Below are positions 12,101-27,100 of a stretch of DNA of 64,000 bases, piece by piece (position 1 is the stretch's first letter; each line of letters begins with the position of its first letter). Below the pieces are notes generated by a model. It was given only the letters and a program-made list of their open reading frames with translations, was not told the origin of the DNA and searched no databases. The stretch covers positions 10,116,222 through 10,180,221 of the forward strand of contig OY759222.1 of the NCBI GenBank assembly GCA_963662175.1, read 5' to 3'. The DNA comes from Aradus depressus (taxonomy: Eukaryota > Arthropoda > Insecta > Hemiptera > Aradidae). Position numbers and translations under genes: made by a program.

Positions 12101-15100
12101 TGAGCCCGACTCTATTGTGGGAGTCCTAAATTTTTATTCACCTAGGGCAGGGGTCTTTAACGAGTACCTGACATCGTACAAGCTCGGGAATATCCCTTAA
12201 CGTCCGATCCGAAGGACGGCGTGCTTATTTTTTTTACCTCCCATATAAAATAAACTAAGGAGAGTTTCGAACCCCCAATCTTGAGCTCAGAAGACAAGCA
12301 CGCATACCACTGAGCTACCGACGCCCTCTTATAAATTATATTTGAATGTACGAACCTGGTGGTGAAGATGTCCAAGTAACTTGGGTTGTTGTCGGTATAA
12401 CTTCCACAGTCGTCGCCTGCAGTTCGCAGCCGAACAGTTCTATCTTCATGAAGGGTCCACCCACCCATGCAAGAGGGTTAATCCTTATATAGCGGGCCTC
12501 AACTGGCGTGGAAAATATCTGAGTTACTGGTTCCGTATATATTGCCGGACCTTTAAAAACCTGAAAATATATCCAATACATCGCAATCATATATTTGAAA
12601 ATTTCAGTACTTCAGTAAAACATTAAAGAAATATTTGTTTCACTATAATTTAGCCAATCAAAAGAATCATGTAGTTCTTATAGAAATAAAAGATGTTGTC
12701 TTCCCACTGTTTTATTATTGAGCAGATCCGGTTTTCAACGCAACAGATAGAATAAATATAATATATTGAATAAATATAATATGTTGCGTTGAAAATGAAG
12801 ACTTAAATAGACTTCTTTAGAAATAATGAGAAGTATAAATCTTAAAGCATCAGGGTACAGAGTAACAAAATGAAAACAGACTTACCCCACCCTTACAGCG
12901 TAGCGGTTAAAAGACAACTGGCATAGCGCAAAGGGGTGGGGATAGCTAGGTTCCGTCACTCTACATACAAAAACATTCATTCAAATATACACAATAACCA
13001 TAAAACAAATTTATGTAGAGATATTATATTATATTATGTAGAGATTTGTTTTATAGTTGTGTATATTAGAATGAATATTTTGTATGTAGAATGAGTGAAC
13101 CTAGCAATCCCCACCCCTTTGAGCTATACCAGTTGTCCTTTAACCGCTTGGCTGTGTGGGTGGGGTAAGTTTTTATTTTGTTATTCTGTACCCTAATGCT
13201 TTAAGATGTATACTCTTTATTATTTGTATATTATATTTATTCTATCATAGATGTACCACTGATGATGACGATGTTGCGTTGAAAACCAATTCTGTTCAAA
13301 AATAAAATAGTGAGAAGACAACGTCCCAAGGTCCCCCTCTTCCCTTCTGCTCATTCCCCTGAAAATTAGTAGATGTCGTCCTAATGGGGTTTGGAATATA
13401 CGTATGAAATTTCATATCAATACATCAATTACAACGGTAGTTATTTATTGTCCCCCCCCCCCGCCCTTCCATTTGGCCGATGTGGCTGGAAATCGTGGGG
13501 TCGTTATGGGGTATATACACATCTATCGTGTTCAAAGACACACATACACACAGATAGATTTTTTTTTCGTTTTTGAAATCAGGGGGCAGGAAAACAAAAT
13601 TCTGGTGAAATGTCAACATCACATTTTTGAATGATTACGTAACTTCCCCTATATATATTTTGTATGCATGGAGAAGTAAAATATAGAATGTACCTGAGGT
13701 ATATCGTGAAAGGTGACGTAGCTATAGACAACATTGTCCAAACTGTGAAGTATGTAGAATGATTTGACAAATTCATTACGAACTAAATCTCCTTTAACAA
13801 TAACGCCGTAGACATTATCAGCGTGGCCCAAGTCAATTTGAAGATATTGGGCATCGTTCAGAACTCCAGGCCTCCAGCTACCGTCTGGGGAGAAAAAAAT
13901 ATTGTATATTTAATATCAAACAATATTTAAAAAGAATTCGTCAAGTGAAATATCGTACTTGACGTAGATTATTAAAAACAGACTAAAGTTTCCTCATTTA
14001 TCGGGAAGTAACTACTTCAAGAACGAAGTTGCAACTTAGACAAATATAGAACAATAGTATACAAAGAAATAAATAAAAATGACAATTTTAAATTACCCAA
14101 AGAATTAAATCGGACATTATATGGAGCGTAGGTTCTGTCGAAGTAAATGGAGGAGGCGCTGAAAGCGGATGGTGGTAAATCTTTAATTAAAGGAACAAAC
14201 CTGAAAAAAAATTTGGTAATTGTTAATATTTCATTTTTATCAAAAAACATAAATGTTTGGTTCATATTTTTTTGGATGTTCCAAAAACCTATCTAAGTAA
14301 TTATATATACCAATATATAAATAAAACAAACTCATTTTTTGAAATATTGTCTATTCCACTAAAGATATTTATAAAAATAAAACTACCGGTTTCGGCCTTA
14401 CACCATCGTCAGGTCTAGTTATGAACTAGACCTGACGATGGTGTAAGGCGGAAACCGGTAGTTTTATTTTTATAAATATCTTTAGTGGAATAGACAATAT
14501 TTCAAAAAATAAGTTTGTTTTATTTAGTTATTACAAATTCCACAATATGTCCGCGTTCCTCAACTTAGAAGTTGTTAATATACCAATACGTTAAATAAAC
14601 ACAATATTACCTGTCCTCAAAGCAGAGCTGTGGAGGAGTGACAGTTGACTGTATGATGATGATCCCCTGAGTAGTGGGCAGTGTAGCCAGTGTGGGAGGT
14701 TCTGTGACAGTAACAGCTGGAGTTGTGGAACATTCAGTCTCATCGCAAGTGTAATGATTGGATAAACATTGGCAGGACTTACACAACGACTCCTTAATCA
14801 CAGATCCAGGCTGATAAATCAAAGAAATGCAGGTTCATTAAAAATAAATACACCAGAGATCGTGAAGGGATCACAACAATTCGGTCTTGGGTGATGCCAT
14901 GAAAAATAATCAACGAGTGAGTGAGCAGATCACTTGAAGAAAAATTATATTACAGTAAGGGCAATGAAAAAAAAACGTGAAAATTTGAACAAATAAAACT
15001 GTAAAATAAACCTTCATAATTTCGCCAGTGTTGGATCGGCAGGTACAGTCTTCTATTTTGACACATCTCTCAGAATCTCTCCATTTGTGGCCAGCTGGAC

Positions 15101-18100
15101 ATGGTTTTCTGTTGATCGGTCGACATCCTGTAAGTTAAGAAGAATGAATGAATATTCGCGCTAAACGTTAAATAAGATCCAAGGACTTTGCTCCATATTC
15201 TAATTCTGGAAAACATTTAAACAAGGAATTGAAAAACAATATCTCAAAAATCCATACTTTAATTTGGATAATTTTTTGTACGTCCCTTTTCAGTGGTTTT
15301 CAGGGACACGTTTTTCATTTTCCTGCAGTCAAATTTTTGTGTGGAGCATCCGAAAATCAAGTAGTTCGCGGAAAAAAAAGAGAAGGAACGTAACGGAATT
15401 GCAATGATTCCATGATATTTAAAGTAAACTAAATAAACAAAAACAATTTCCCCCCTAGAAACAAAGTTTCTGACAAAGTTCAATTAAAAATCCCTGGTAT
15501 ATTAAAAATATCGCAAAAAGCTTTGGGATCTTTTTTTGAGAGAGGGGGAGGCTGTTACGAAATTACAAAATTTCATTAGATTCTAAGAGGTTGAGGTCTT
15601 TTTTGATTTGTTGAGTGGTAAACAAAAAATTCGAAATGTCGAAAATTGAGACTTAGTAATGGGTTTAATTTTGAACATGCCAATTTTTTTGACGATAATT
15701 CCGTCTCTATGGAATTATCGTCTAGATGAAAAAGAAAAATCTACACGTTCGAAATAAAACTAATTATTAGTCTCATATTGCAACATTTATATATTTTTTG
15801 GTATAGACGATAATGAAAGTAACAATTTCCAAAATGGAGAAAAATATAGTTTGAATTTTCTTGAGACAAATTGAAAAATCCGACAAATATATGAGATATA
15901 AGAGTTTCAGAATAGCAGTCAACTCATGAAGAACTAAATATCAAATTGTGTACATTTAAAACAAACTCAATTTAAATTCAAAATCATGAATACCTGGAAT
16001 ACACATCTCTCCACCAAACATACAAATTCCTTTTTGGAAAAGAGTATATTCGTAATAATGGCAAAGTTGGTCACACTGTATGGCGCATTCGTCCCACATT
16101 TCTCCATCCAAGCATCCTAGAAATAATTAAATTATTAATTTTTTCAAACAAGTGTTTCTTTAAAATAATTTTCATTTCTCACTGTGTTGTACATTAATTT
16201 AATAAATTAAACAAATAATATACCCTGTATATTAATAGTGCGATTTGCTGTAGTTTCGTTTTTAACAAATTCAACTGAAAACCAAAAAAAATACATGTAA
16301 ATTATTAAAATTGAAAACAAAGCAAAATTGTCATTATTAAAATCGAATAAGTGTTTTTAAAATGAAGAAGACATCAATTATTGCAAGTATCTAACACAAT
16401 AGTTTTACGCAATATGGCCGACTTTGTGACCTCTCGCATACTACATCTCAATGTATTTCATTTAATGGGTTCTGTTTTCCCCTTTTAAAACTAAAAAATA
16501 ACTCATGTCTTCATATGTTTTTCCATTGGAAAGAGTACATTTCTCTCACTAAGTTTAAATTAAGTTAAAATTATTTTAAAAATTGATGAATTCTTGCGTT
16601 CAACAATGTATTTATTCTTCCATTTTATATTTATATTCAACACCTGTAAACCCACTACATATTCACTCGCTTTGTCAGAGGTATTATTAATTAGTATTTA
16701 TTTAATTTATACAACTTTTCTTTGTTTTTTCTCTGTAATATTACTCTTAATTTTTTCTCATAATCACTATTATTACTTTCATTTATTTTCCTATTTCAAT
16801 TCATATTAATTTCATTTATATATTTTAGACTTTATTTTCACTTTTAACTATCGATTTAACAAATGTATTGTTTATTTTATTTGTTATTAGTTAATCTTAC
16901 AGTCTTGTACATTTAGTTCATTTATTTAGTCGTTCAGCTGATCAATCTGTAATTTTGAATGTGTTAATAATGTACATAAACGTAATGGTCACTGAAAACA
17001 CCCTTTCAAAAATTAAAATATCATTATTATGTTTTTTTAAAGTGTTAACTATTTATGTATATAATTTATAAGATATCTAAATTTTTTTATGAAATATCCT
17101 ATTACCATTTTATGATTTAACGAAAATAAATAATATCTTACGCCTATTTTTTTCCAGGAAGCAAGCTGAAGCAGAATGCTCTGTAGTATGTAATAATAAT
17201 TTGTTTCTCAAATAAAACCAAGTAAAGTTAAACTTACCAATGGTTTCAGTTCGCTTTTCCACATATGGAACAAATTCAGTAGTTGATGTCCAACTAACTT
17301 TGGAGGTCGGCTCTTCAGTTGTCGTGCTAGTACTTATAGTTGTTGTACGCTTCCTTGATGGCTTCACAGTAGTCGTTGGAGTGCCTAGAATCCCAATTTG
17401 TCTCAGAATAAAACTAAATCTCAATTTAAAAATAGCATCAGGGCATTACGTGACAAAAGTATAGATCTTCTCTGACTGACTTCTTCTCCATACTAACTTG
17501 ACCTGATAACTATCTATGTAGTGTTCTATAAACAACAAGACCGTTTTTGGCAGTACAGTTTTGACTTACTTTTAATTCCCATATGCAAAATTTAAATACA
17601 TTTTTGTTTTGGATATGTGAACATTTTTCAGCACTCCCTGTCAAAAAAAATCTATCATCTAAAGCTAATGATATTTTGACTTTTTGAGAAGTTTATCTAC
17701 TGAATAAGAACTGAAAATATAAACTTCATATAACTCCTTCGAGATGTATGTAGCCAGTAAAGTGGTATTCAGTTTTAGAGCTGGCTAGAACACTAAAAGA
17801 TTACAAAACCCTTCGAGTCCTGGCAAAGTCATCCAGCCCAAACAAATATAGACCGCTCCTTGTTTTGACATCGGGAATTGACCTTTAACATATTAAACTC
17901 ATGTATATAATCTAAGGGGTTAGTTCCGCCAGTAAATATATTACTATTGTCATACCTTTCGGTGGAAGCCGTCGTCACTGGCTGCTGGTCGAGTACTGTG
18001 GGCGAGCGCTTTCGATGTGAAGACATCTTCAAGCCACTGTAATGTACTGAGGTTAGTCCGTGTTTGTTGTCTTATATGGGTCCGTTTCAGGTAATTTGTT

Positions 18101-21100
18101 TATTTCTGTGGTCGGTCTCAGGCAGTCTATTTGTCTATGAGTTCGGTCTCAGGTAGTCTGTTTGTCTATGTGTTCGATCTCAGGTAGTCTATTTACAAGT
18201 GTAAGTGGTCTAAGTTGTTGGAGCGACGTCTGTATATATCATGTTTGGGTGGTTTCCACCGAAAAGTTTGACAACAGTATTACACTCTTCCTAGAAGATT
18301 GTCAAACTCAAAAAAATTCAATTTTAAGTTAGCAACACCGTTACATTCACTCGTAGTTTTTACGTTACTTACATTTTTGTTTAAGCTTCTTATAAAGAAA
18401 AAAAAAAGTTATTTTATATTATTTGTGTTGTGCAAATTTATTTGATTGTTTTGGTCGTTTATAATGTAATTTTATTTATTTCTAATTTCTGCGCATTCCA
18501 ATCTTGGAGAACTATTCGAGCAAGTCGTTCATATCTAGAGTATTTTCCTATGAGATAAATAAATAAATTTTAAGAATATATATAGAAAATAATAAATAAA
18601 CAAAATAAAATAAATAATTTTATTATTTTATTTATTTGTATTGCTTTTTCAATTATTTAGTTATATTTTTTCTATTGTTAATTTGCGATGTAATTTTATA
18701 ATAAACGGTTCGTCGTTCTGTCAATTGATTGACCATCCATTTTCTGATAAGTTTCAGTTGATGTCTGGTAAATCGATGTACAAAAGCACGTCTGCTATAA
18801 TTTATCGATACGGACGATATAAAAAAAAAATAAAAAAAAAATATGAGTTTTCATAAAGTTTCACAACTCTGAAATACAAAAAATATACGGATTGCTAAAC
18901 TTTAATGAGTGATTTTCCGCAATTTTTTTTTTTTTTTTAGTTGTGACAATCTTCTGGGAAGATTGCGATATATTGACATCACTTAGTTTCCAGATGCATA
19001 CAAAGAAAAAAAAAACATATATACTTACCACATTCACAATAAACCCGTATTTCGTAATCACTACAACCATTTTGGCAGTAAAGCCCTCTTTCTAAACTGC
19101 ATTCGACATCTTCACCAGTTTTTTTTGGAGCAATGTGTGTGTTGACTGTTCTACATTCTATGTTTACCATATTATCTATGGGGCACCTGGCACCGTATTT
19201 CTGAAAAAAACAAACAAAAAAAAACATGTATACAAGACCAAACATTTTTTCTTGAGGTTATATAGGCAGGGGGACAACCCGGTGGTCTTGAGTGGTCGAA
19301 TTTTGTGCCATATGGGTGTACCAGGTGTGTATATTTTTTTAAATACAATATTAGAAGTAAAATGTGAAATTGATAATATTGATTTTAATCAGAAGAATAA
19401 GGATAAAGAGCTCAGGTAATGTTAGACAAATTATTGTTGGCGTAGCACCAGTACTGTAAGGAGTCTAAATGCACCCAACACAGTGTCCATTTAGACTCCA
19501 TACAGTATGGGTGAAGTGGCACTGATGATGACGCAGTTGTGTTGAAAGCCGATTCTGGTCGGAAGATAAACAATGTGAAGACATATTTTATTTCTATGAG
19601 AACTCTCGTCCCACTTCTTACTATCACATATGGACACAGGACTTCCTATAGTGGTAGCGATTGCAACAAGGAAACTTTTTGAACTTCTGAACGGCCACGT
19701 TTAACCGATAACGAAACCGATGTGTTAATTAAATATGATAAAAGATACTGTGATTAAAAAAAAAAATATATATATAATAAAGAAGGTTACCGTTTTGCCT
19801 TTTTTGATGGAGAGTACATCTTTGCCAAAATCCGTGAAGAGCGGAAGAGGTTCTACGTCTTTGTTCACCTTGCCTGGGGCGGGATGATGTTTGTTTGTCC
19901 ACTTGGACCATCCACTGACACATTTCATTGTGTCATCCCCGATTTCTTCGGTATGGTCTTCCGGAGTCCACGGAGAGCTCTCGGCAGAGGTTACTTTAGT
20001 CGGCTCTTCTGTCGACGTGGTAGCTGCAGTGGTGGTACATGGCTGACCGCTACAACTCTTCTTATGTCTTGAACAGAAGCTGTACAGAAAAGACGTCAGT
20101 GATAATATTCAAAAGAATAATTTTTTGTAACTATTTTCCGGGTTTCGCAAGAACTCGTATGAATCCAAGTACTGACGCCGTTGTCAAAAATACCACTGTC
20201 TTTAAAGATTTTTCTGTATTTCAAAATACAGGAATTACACATAAAACTGTTAGAAAACCCCAAAATATTTTGGGTCAAATCGAACCCCACATCCGATCCC
20301 TGTTTGTAAGCAATGCGTGTATGTAGATCAAAAATATAGAAAATTTCAAGAGAACCTTTCTGGTTTAACCTTTCAAAGGTCTTGTTTTTCTTTGATTTGA
20401 AAAAATCTTTAAAGATGGATAAAATATCAAACAAATGATATTAAACATCAGATTCGAAAGTAAAAAAGCAGAGTGGTTGCCTAAAGGGAAAATATAAATG
20501 ATTAGAAATAATAATTAACTAGGGACCATGGTGGCCGTGTGGGTTAGAGCGTAGGGCTTCGGTCGCATGGTCCTGGGTTCAAATCCTGTTCGGGAGTGAG
20601 TTTTATTTCATAGATATAACTCCCTCCCGGGGCCATGGATGTCGTGAATAAATAGATAACACAGTGACATGGCTAATATGCACTGTACATAAGTCCAATA
20701 AAAAAAAAAAAAAATTAACAAAAAATATGATTGACATATTGAAAGAAAGGGATTTATTTGAACCAATAATTAGAACAATAAGATTTTCTTATAATAATAA
20801 TCCTGGAATTACGACGCAGGATAGCCAATACTTATTTTTCATCAAATGTAATTATGGACAATTTTCAAAGCATTAAGATAAACGAGTGTTTATGCAATAT
20901 AAATATATAAGGCGAAGGTTTCATCGATTTAACAAACTGAAGACTTTTTGGTGGATTGTCTCAAAAATATGAACGCCTTGATCATTTTAACTAAACAAAC
21001 CCGATCCATTATATTTCCATTGATCAGAGAGTTCCACTGACTTATCTTAAGGACATGTTCTTTCAGAATGAATCTGTACTCCATTCATAAAACTTACCAA

Positions 21101-24100
21101 CTGTAACAGCCATCTCCTTCCATCAGATCCCCTTCATTGTAAGTTGTTCCATTGATGACCATACAGACTGGCTTACACATCGACTCCGGAATGCAGACTT
21201 GTTTTGAAGAGTTACTGTACACTTCACCTTTCGAACAAGGTTTGTACCTGCAACCTGCCACAAAAACAAAATGTCAACTACCCATGTGCAATAGGACTAA
21301 GAAAATGTATTTCTGAGAAAAAAATAATTCGACAGTAAATGACTAAAAACAAGGAAGAATGGAGATAAATCTGGATGTATTCATCGAAATGAGTTTACTC
21401 TAAGGAGTTGAATTTTCTGTAAATCTTAAAAACGGATATCTCGTATATCATTCGCAAATGCTACAGAAAAACGGCTTCACCACAATTTTTGTATGTTTTT
21501 TTTTCATAGGCCTTGACGATTTATAAACTTGGATTTCAACCAGTTATAAAATTTACCTCTATAGAAATATAATAAAAATTTCTGAAAGTTATGGGAGATA
21601 ATGCGATATGAAACGTTTTACTCACACAATTCCTGGATATGCCACTGCCATTATAATAACTAAGAATTTACTATTAGGTTGTGTAAGGAGATTCTGAATT
21701 CTTATACAATATATTCATCATAGACAGTATCACTTCTACCAATTTATTTATTTTTTTTGCTTTTTAAAAAATTTAGAATTATAGACGTTTCGGGACGTCT
21801 CCCAACATCGGTATCTATAATTAATATGTTCTTTATGTTAACATTTCTTCTATAAATCAGAATCTTCCTAGAACATATTAATTGAGTCGACCTCTAGTTA
21901 GTTATTATGCCCGGGCTTCAACTACGAGGTCATATCGCCTACTACCAGAGCGCTCTTTCGTCACTCTGGTGGACATGAACCCGACTCTACTATGGGAGTC
22001 CTAAATTTTGCCTATCCTAAATTTTTATTCACCTAGGACAGGGGTCTTTAACGAGTACCTGACGTCGTACAGGCTCGGGACCATCGCTTAACGTCCCATC
22101 CGAAGGACGGCGTGCTTAAGTTTATTTTACCTCCCAGATAAGATAAACTAAGGGCCTCGGTCGGGTTTCGAACCCACGATCTTGAGCTCAGAAGGAAGCA
22201 CGCACACCACTGAGCTACCGGCACCCTCGAGTCGACCTCTATATTCAAACATCAAGTTTAACAGAAGTTTTGACTTAGTTATTATGACTCATGCCCAAGC
22301 TTTAAATACCAGTTCATATCGCCTAATACCAGAGAGCTCTTTTGTCACTGATTCTACTGTGCGAGTCCTAAATTTTGCCTATCTAGGATTATTAACTAAG
22401 ACTAAATGGTCTTTAGCAAGTACCTAACTTCGCACTGGCTCAGGACCATCGCTTAATGTTCCATCCGAAGGACGGCATGCTCACATTTTTTTCACCCACA
22501 ATTTTGAGCTCAGTAGGATAGCACGCTACCTCTGAGCTACCGGCGCCCTCGTTTTGACTTGGTGTTTCGATATAGAAGTCGACTAAATAAATATGTTCTA
22601 TAAAATGAAGATTCTGAATGTCAACTTGAAGAACATATAGATTATAGATATCTACTGATGAAGAGAGTAGACTATAATTGCTAATTTAAAAAAATAAACT
22701 GGGAAAGAAGTGATGCTGCGAATAATGTATTATATACATAAGAATTGTGAATAGAAATTTTTGAAATAAGGCTTCCATCATTGTATGTAGTTGGTAATTT
22801 CCACGGATTTCCATGAATCAGGGAATAGTAATTATTAGCAAAAGAAAAAGATTCCTTTTTTTAAATTTCTGCTTCAAACGGTTAGGTAGTATTTGCAAAT
22901 AAAGTTAGGGGCGCACATTTCGCTCAACTAGCCCTAATTTAAAAATAGAATTATATTTTACCTTCAACGCATATATCCTGACCGCACATTTTCATAAGAC
23001 TTTTATGTTTGAGAATGTTGTCACATGTCTCCGGAGGACAAGTCTGAACACAGGGGCTGTACTGGGAGCACGATTCATCACACTGTAAAGCTGGAAAGGT
23101 CAATTTAAACAACTACTGTCTTTCTTCTTTAAATATATATATAAGCTATATTTGATTCAAATTACTCCAACTTACGACACAACTGTTGACTTCTCCATTT
23201 GATTGGAACCCCGTGGGAGTTACATTCCTGAGCATAGGCAGCAATAGCGGTACATAAACATTCGCAGTCGCCTCCTTGATCGCAAGCGCAAGAATCGAAT
23301 ATGCATCTGCAAAAAAATAGATTTGCTTACCATAGTACATCGTGTACACTCTGTAAGGTAAAACTAATGTATCTGAGGTTGACATGCTTCAGTCCTTTCC
23401 AAAAACAATGATCAGTGTTTTTAGATTGTGTAATACACCCTTATTTGACATACCTCAAGGAGGAAATTCCACTTCGCCAAATATAACAAAAAAATAATGT
23501 AGTTTTTGAGCAGATTTACCTTTCCATGTATGCGTCAAGAGGAACTTCCGAATGGCAAGGCTTGAATAAAGAAGTTTTTAATATGGAACATTTTTCAACT
23601 GCCCACGCTTTTCTATTAGGACGAAGTCCACAAGTGTCCTGAAAGAATATAAAAATAAATATTATAAAGCATCTAAGTGAAACTAGGAAAGTGCTCATAG
23701 TAGCGTAGGAATATAAACAACAAAATATTGAGTACCGAGTCAGCATTTCTTGATTCGAATCACCTCTTTAGTTGATAGCTGGTGTAACCACTCAACCATC
23801 GAGAGGCCCTCAGACTAAGTTAAGTGATACGAGGAAATACCATTTTTACAAAAATCACTATCTTTTTATAGAAGTATTAACATTGATATTGATAGCCAAC
23901 GCTGTTTAAAAATACTATCTACATATTTTACAAAATGCATATAAACAATGGGAGTAGTTTCGGTATCTTTAGCAATGTACTTCCCCGAAGTGGCTGAAGA
24001 TGGTAGCGATACCGAAAGTACTCCCATATTTTATTTATATTTTGTGAAATAGACAATATTTTAAAAAAAATACGTTTTTATTTTTATTAAGTGTTTCACA

Positions 24101-27100
24101 ATATCTCTGCAGAAAATGTTAAGTATCACAAAGCTGTTTAGAATTTCGATCCACTTATAAAATATGATTCTTTAAAACGGTGTGTAATTTTCCCTGTGTA
24201 AATTGAGTTTCGCATGTAAATGAATGTAACTTCCGATTTACTAGTTTCAAAGGTATGAGAAGCGATGCAAGTATATATATATGTGAGTACACAAACATAT
24301 AAGAAGTTTCAAAAACATTTTTTTTTGTACCTGACTTTTTGATCTAATCCTAAAATATGAAGAAAAAAAAAATGAAAATTCAAATTCCAATATTTTTATT
24401 ATCTATTATGTAATAAAAAGTAAAGCAAGATGAATGAAATATTTGAAAATATGATTTTATAAACTTTTGAAAATTCTCTGCGCTCCATCAAGAGAGACAA
24501 TCGGCAAGCAAATCATTCTTTTGCTTCAAAATCCAAATTATGCAAAATATGTCTTACTTTGATAGGCTCGGATTTAGGGCAGTAGTCATACAGTTTCCAG
24601 GAGTCACCAAAGAGTTGAGCTGAGACTTCACTGATCCCTCCAGAAGGAGTCTGGAAGTCGTCACTTTGGTCGTCGTTGTAATTACCACACAGACCCTTTA
24701 TCTGAAAAAAATATATAAATATATTATTATAAATAATATTTACCATAACTTTGGTATCAGTTATTTCATGAATTCAAACGAACTACCTACTTTTCCTTTC
24801 CATTTTGGGTCAGCCCTGAGCATGAGTCGTGTACCTCGGTCCCACTGAAGTACCAAACCCAGGTCACTCACATCTGCGAATAAAAACAGTCCTGCCTCTC
24901 TTTGCAAAATCCTAGACCAGAGAAAAAATATATCTGTAAGATATGTTGTTACAAGCAGATGCATATGAAACATAAAAATGTGCGAAAGAAGAAATGAGCA
25001 AAAATGTATGATCATTAATTTCAAACAATTGTTTGAGTAATACATTTGAAAAAAAGTCCCAGGAATAGCGTTTTTATAAAGCTCCTAAAACCTATAGTAA
25101 CAGCTATAAGCCTAATATAATAATATTTATTTCCGTTAAATCATAATGTAATTCGTAATACATTTTGTTCATCAATATAGTTTATAAATTATATACTTAA
25201 TTAAATCTTAGAATAAAAACACATGAGATGAATAATAGTAGTTGAAGAAGTCTTCTTTCAGGACGATATTTAGGGGCATAATTTGCAATGCATTGAAAAA
25301 TATATGGCCTATTATTATTATTTTTTCTCTGACTGTCGAGCTTCAATTATAAGACCAACTACCAGAGTGCTCTTTCATCGTTCTGGTGAACTATTAGAAT
25401 CCTAAAATTCTGCATACCGAGGTATGATTAGGGAGGGGCTTTAACGAGGACCTTACATCGCACAGCTTCGGAACCTCGGAAGGACGGCCATGGTCAAGGT
25501 TTTTATCTTCCAGAAAAACGTTTGTTTTTTCTCAATTAGTTGACAGCAGTGCGTCGATCATAGCGCTTTCTGCCACATGCTATCTGCCTTTACCATTCCA
25601 CCTCCAATCTATTGCCGCCCGCCACAGCATCCTGTTTCCAAGTGTATCCTACAGGCTTGCCTTAGTTTTACATCATTGTACTTCCCCACAGCCCTTTTCC
25701 TTTTTTTTGCCATGATAATTTCACTCTTTTTGACACCTTACCAGTACAGCCTAATCAAGTTCTCCCTGCAAATTTTGTTCAAGATATAACCAGGGAATAT
25801 GCGACAATCTACGCTACCAGAACTAACAACTGGCAAGGGTCTCATAAGAACCTCCAGAAACACATTTTCCATTAAGTTACCAATGTTTACTTTTCATCCC
25901 TCTTTCTCTCTTTGGCATAGTCCATAGTCACCCAATAAACAAAACCTCAGGGCCTCGACCAGTATCGAGCCCATGATCTCGAGTACAATAGACGTTACTT
26001 CTGTGCTACCGGTACCCCCTTACCTATTATTGTTAGCTAATGATGGAGTCCCTCTGCCGTCTGCAAAGACGATTTGTTCTTTCTGATCATTTGAGCCCAC
26101 AGTAAGTTTGACAGACTTTGAGCAGCTAACTCCGGACGTTCCACATGGCACCATCTAAAATTTGTAGCACGATAATACGAAATTAAAAAAAAAAAAAATG
26201 GTGGCTAGTAGAATAGACTCAAATTACAAAGAAAAGAAACCATAAATCGGAAAATATTGATTTTACAAGAAAGGCTAAAAAAAACGAGACAAATATAAAA
26301 ATTGTCAATTTTTAAAAACAACAGCCGTTAATAGTAACAATTGGCGACATTATGGACTAAGTATAAACTAAAAAGAGCGATGTACCTATCTTGGTTCGTT
26401 CACAATCCACTAGAGTGTGTATACTATAAACGAACACAGTACTTATTTTAATGTATTCTTTATTGTTTTGTATTAATAAAATTATTGAATACAAACTGGA
26501 TTTTTGTACTCATTACTTTCAGCTAGATACGTTATAAGTAAAGTACCAGATTACCTTTTTTTTGAACGATTTTTTATTAGTTATTTTATTTTCAACACTG
26601 AAAATTTTCGAAGTCTATTTTCTCAAACTGTGATTCCATAAACTCCGTTTAAAACAAAATTATAACACAATTTTCATCCAATCATCTTATTTATTTTACT
26701 TTATTTTAATTCTCTACATAGCTACAGAATAAAATGCACTCAAAAAATGAAAGCGGATTTTTCCGACTTACGTTACTTTTTTCTGAATCTTTTTTATGAA
26801 GGTACCTATTATTGTTTGTTTATTTTATTACTTAGACTTTAATTACTTATTCTTTGATTATTGAAGATTTCGCCTGAGCTATTTAATCTTTCCTTTACTT
26901 AAAGTGTACGTCACGAATCAGATGACATCTCCTCTTCCAAAAACTACCTTTTCGGTAAAATTCTAATCTCCTCGCAGAGATAACAAAAATTACCTCAATG
27001 ACAACAATAAATGACTCTTCAGGCGACAGAGCTCCTTTGGCCAAAACATAATCACAGGTTCCTTGGAAATCAAATATGTTGTCGTCAAACGTTTTAAAAT

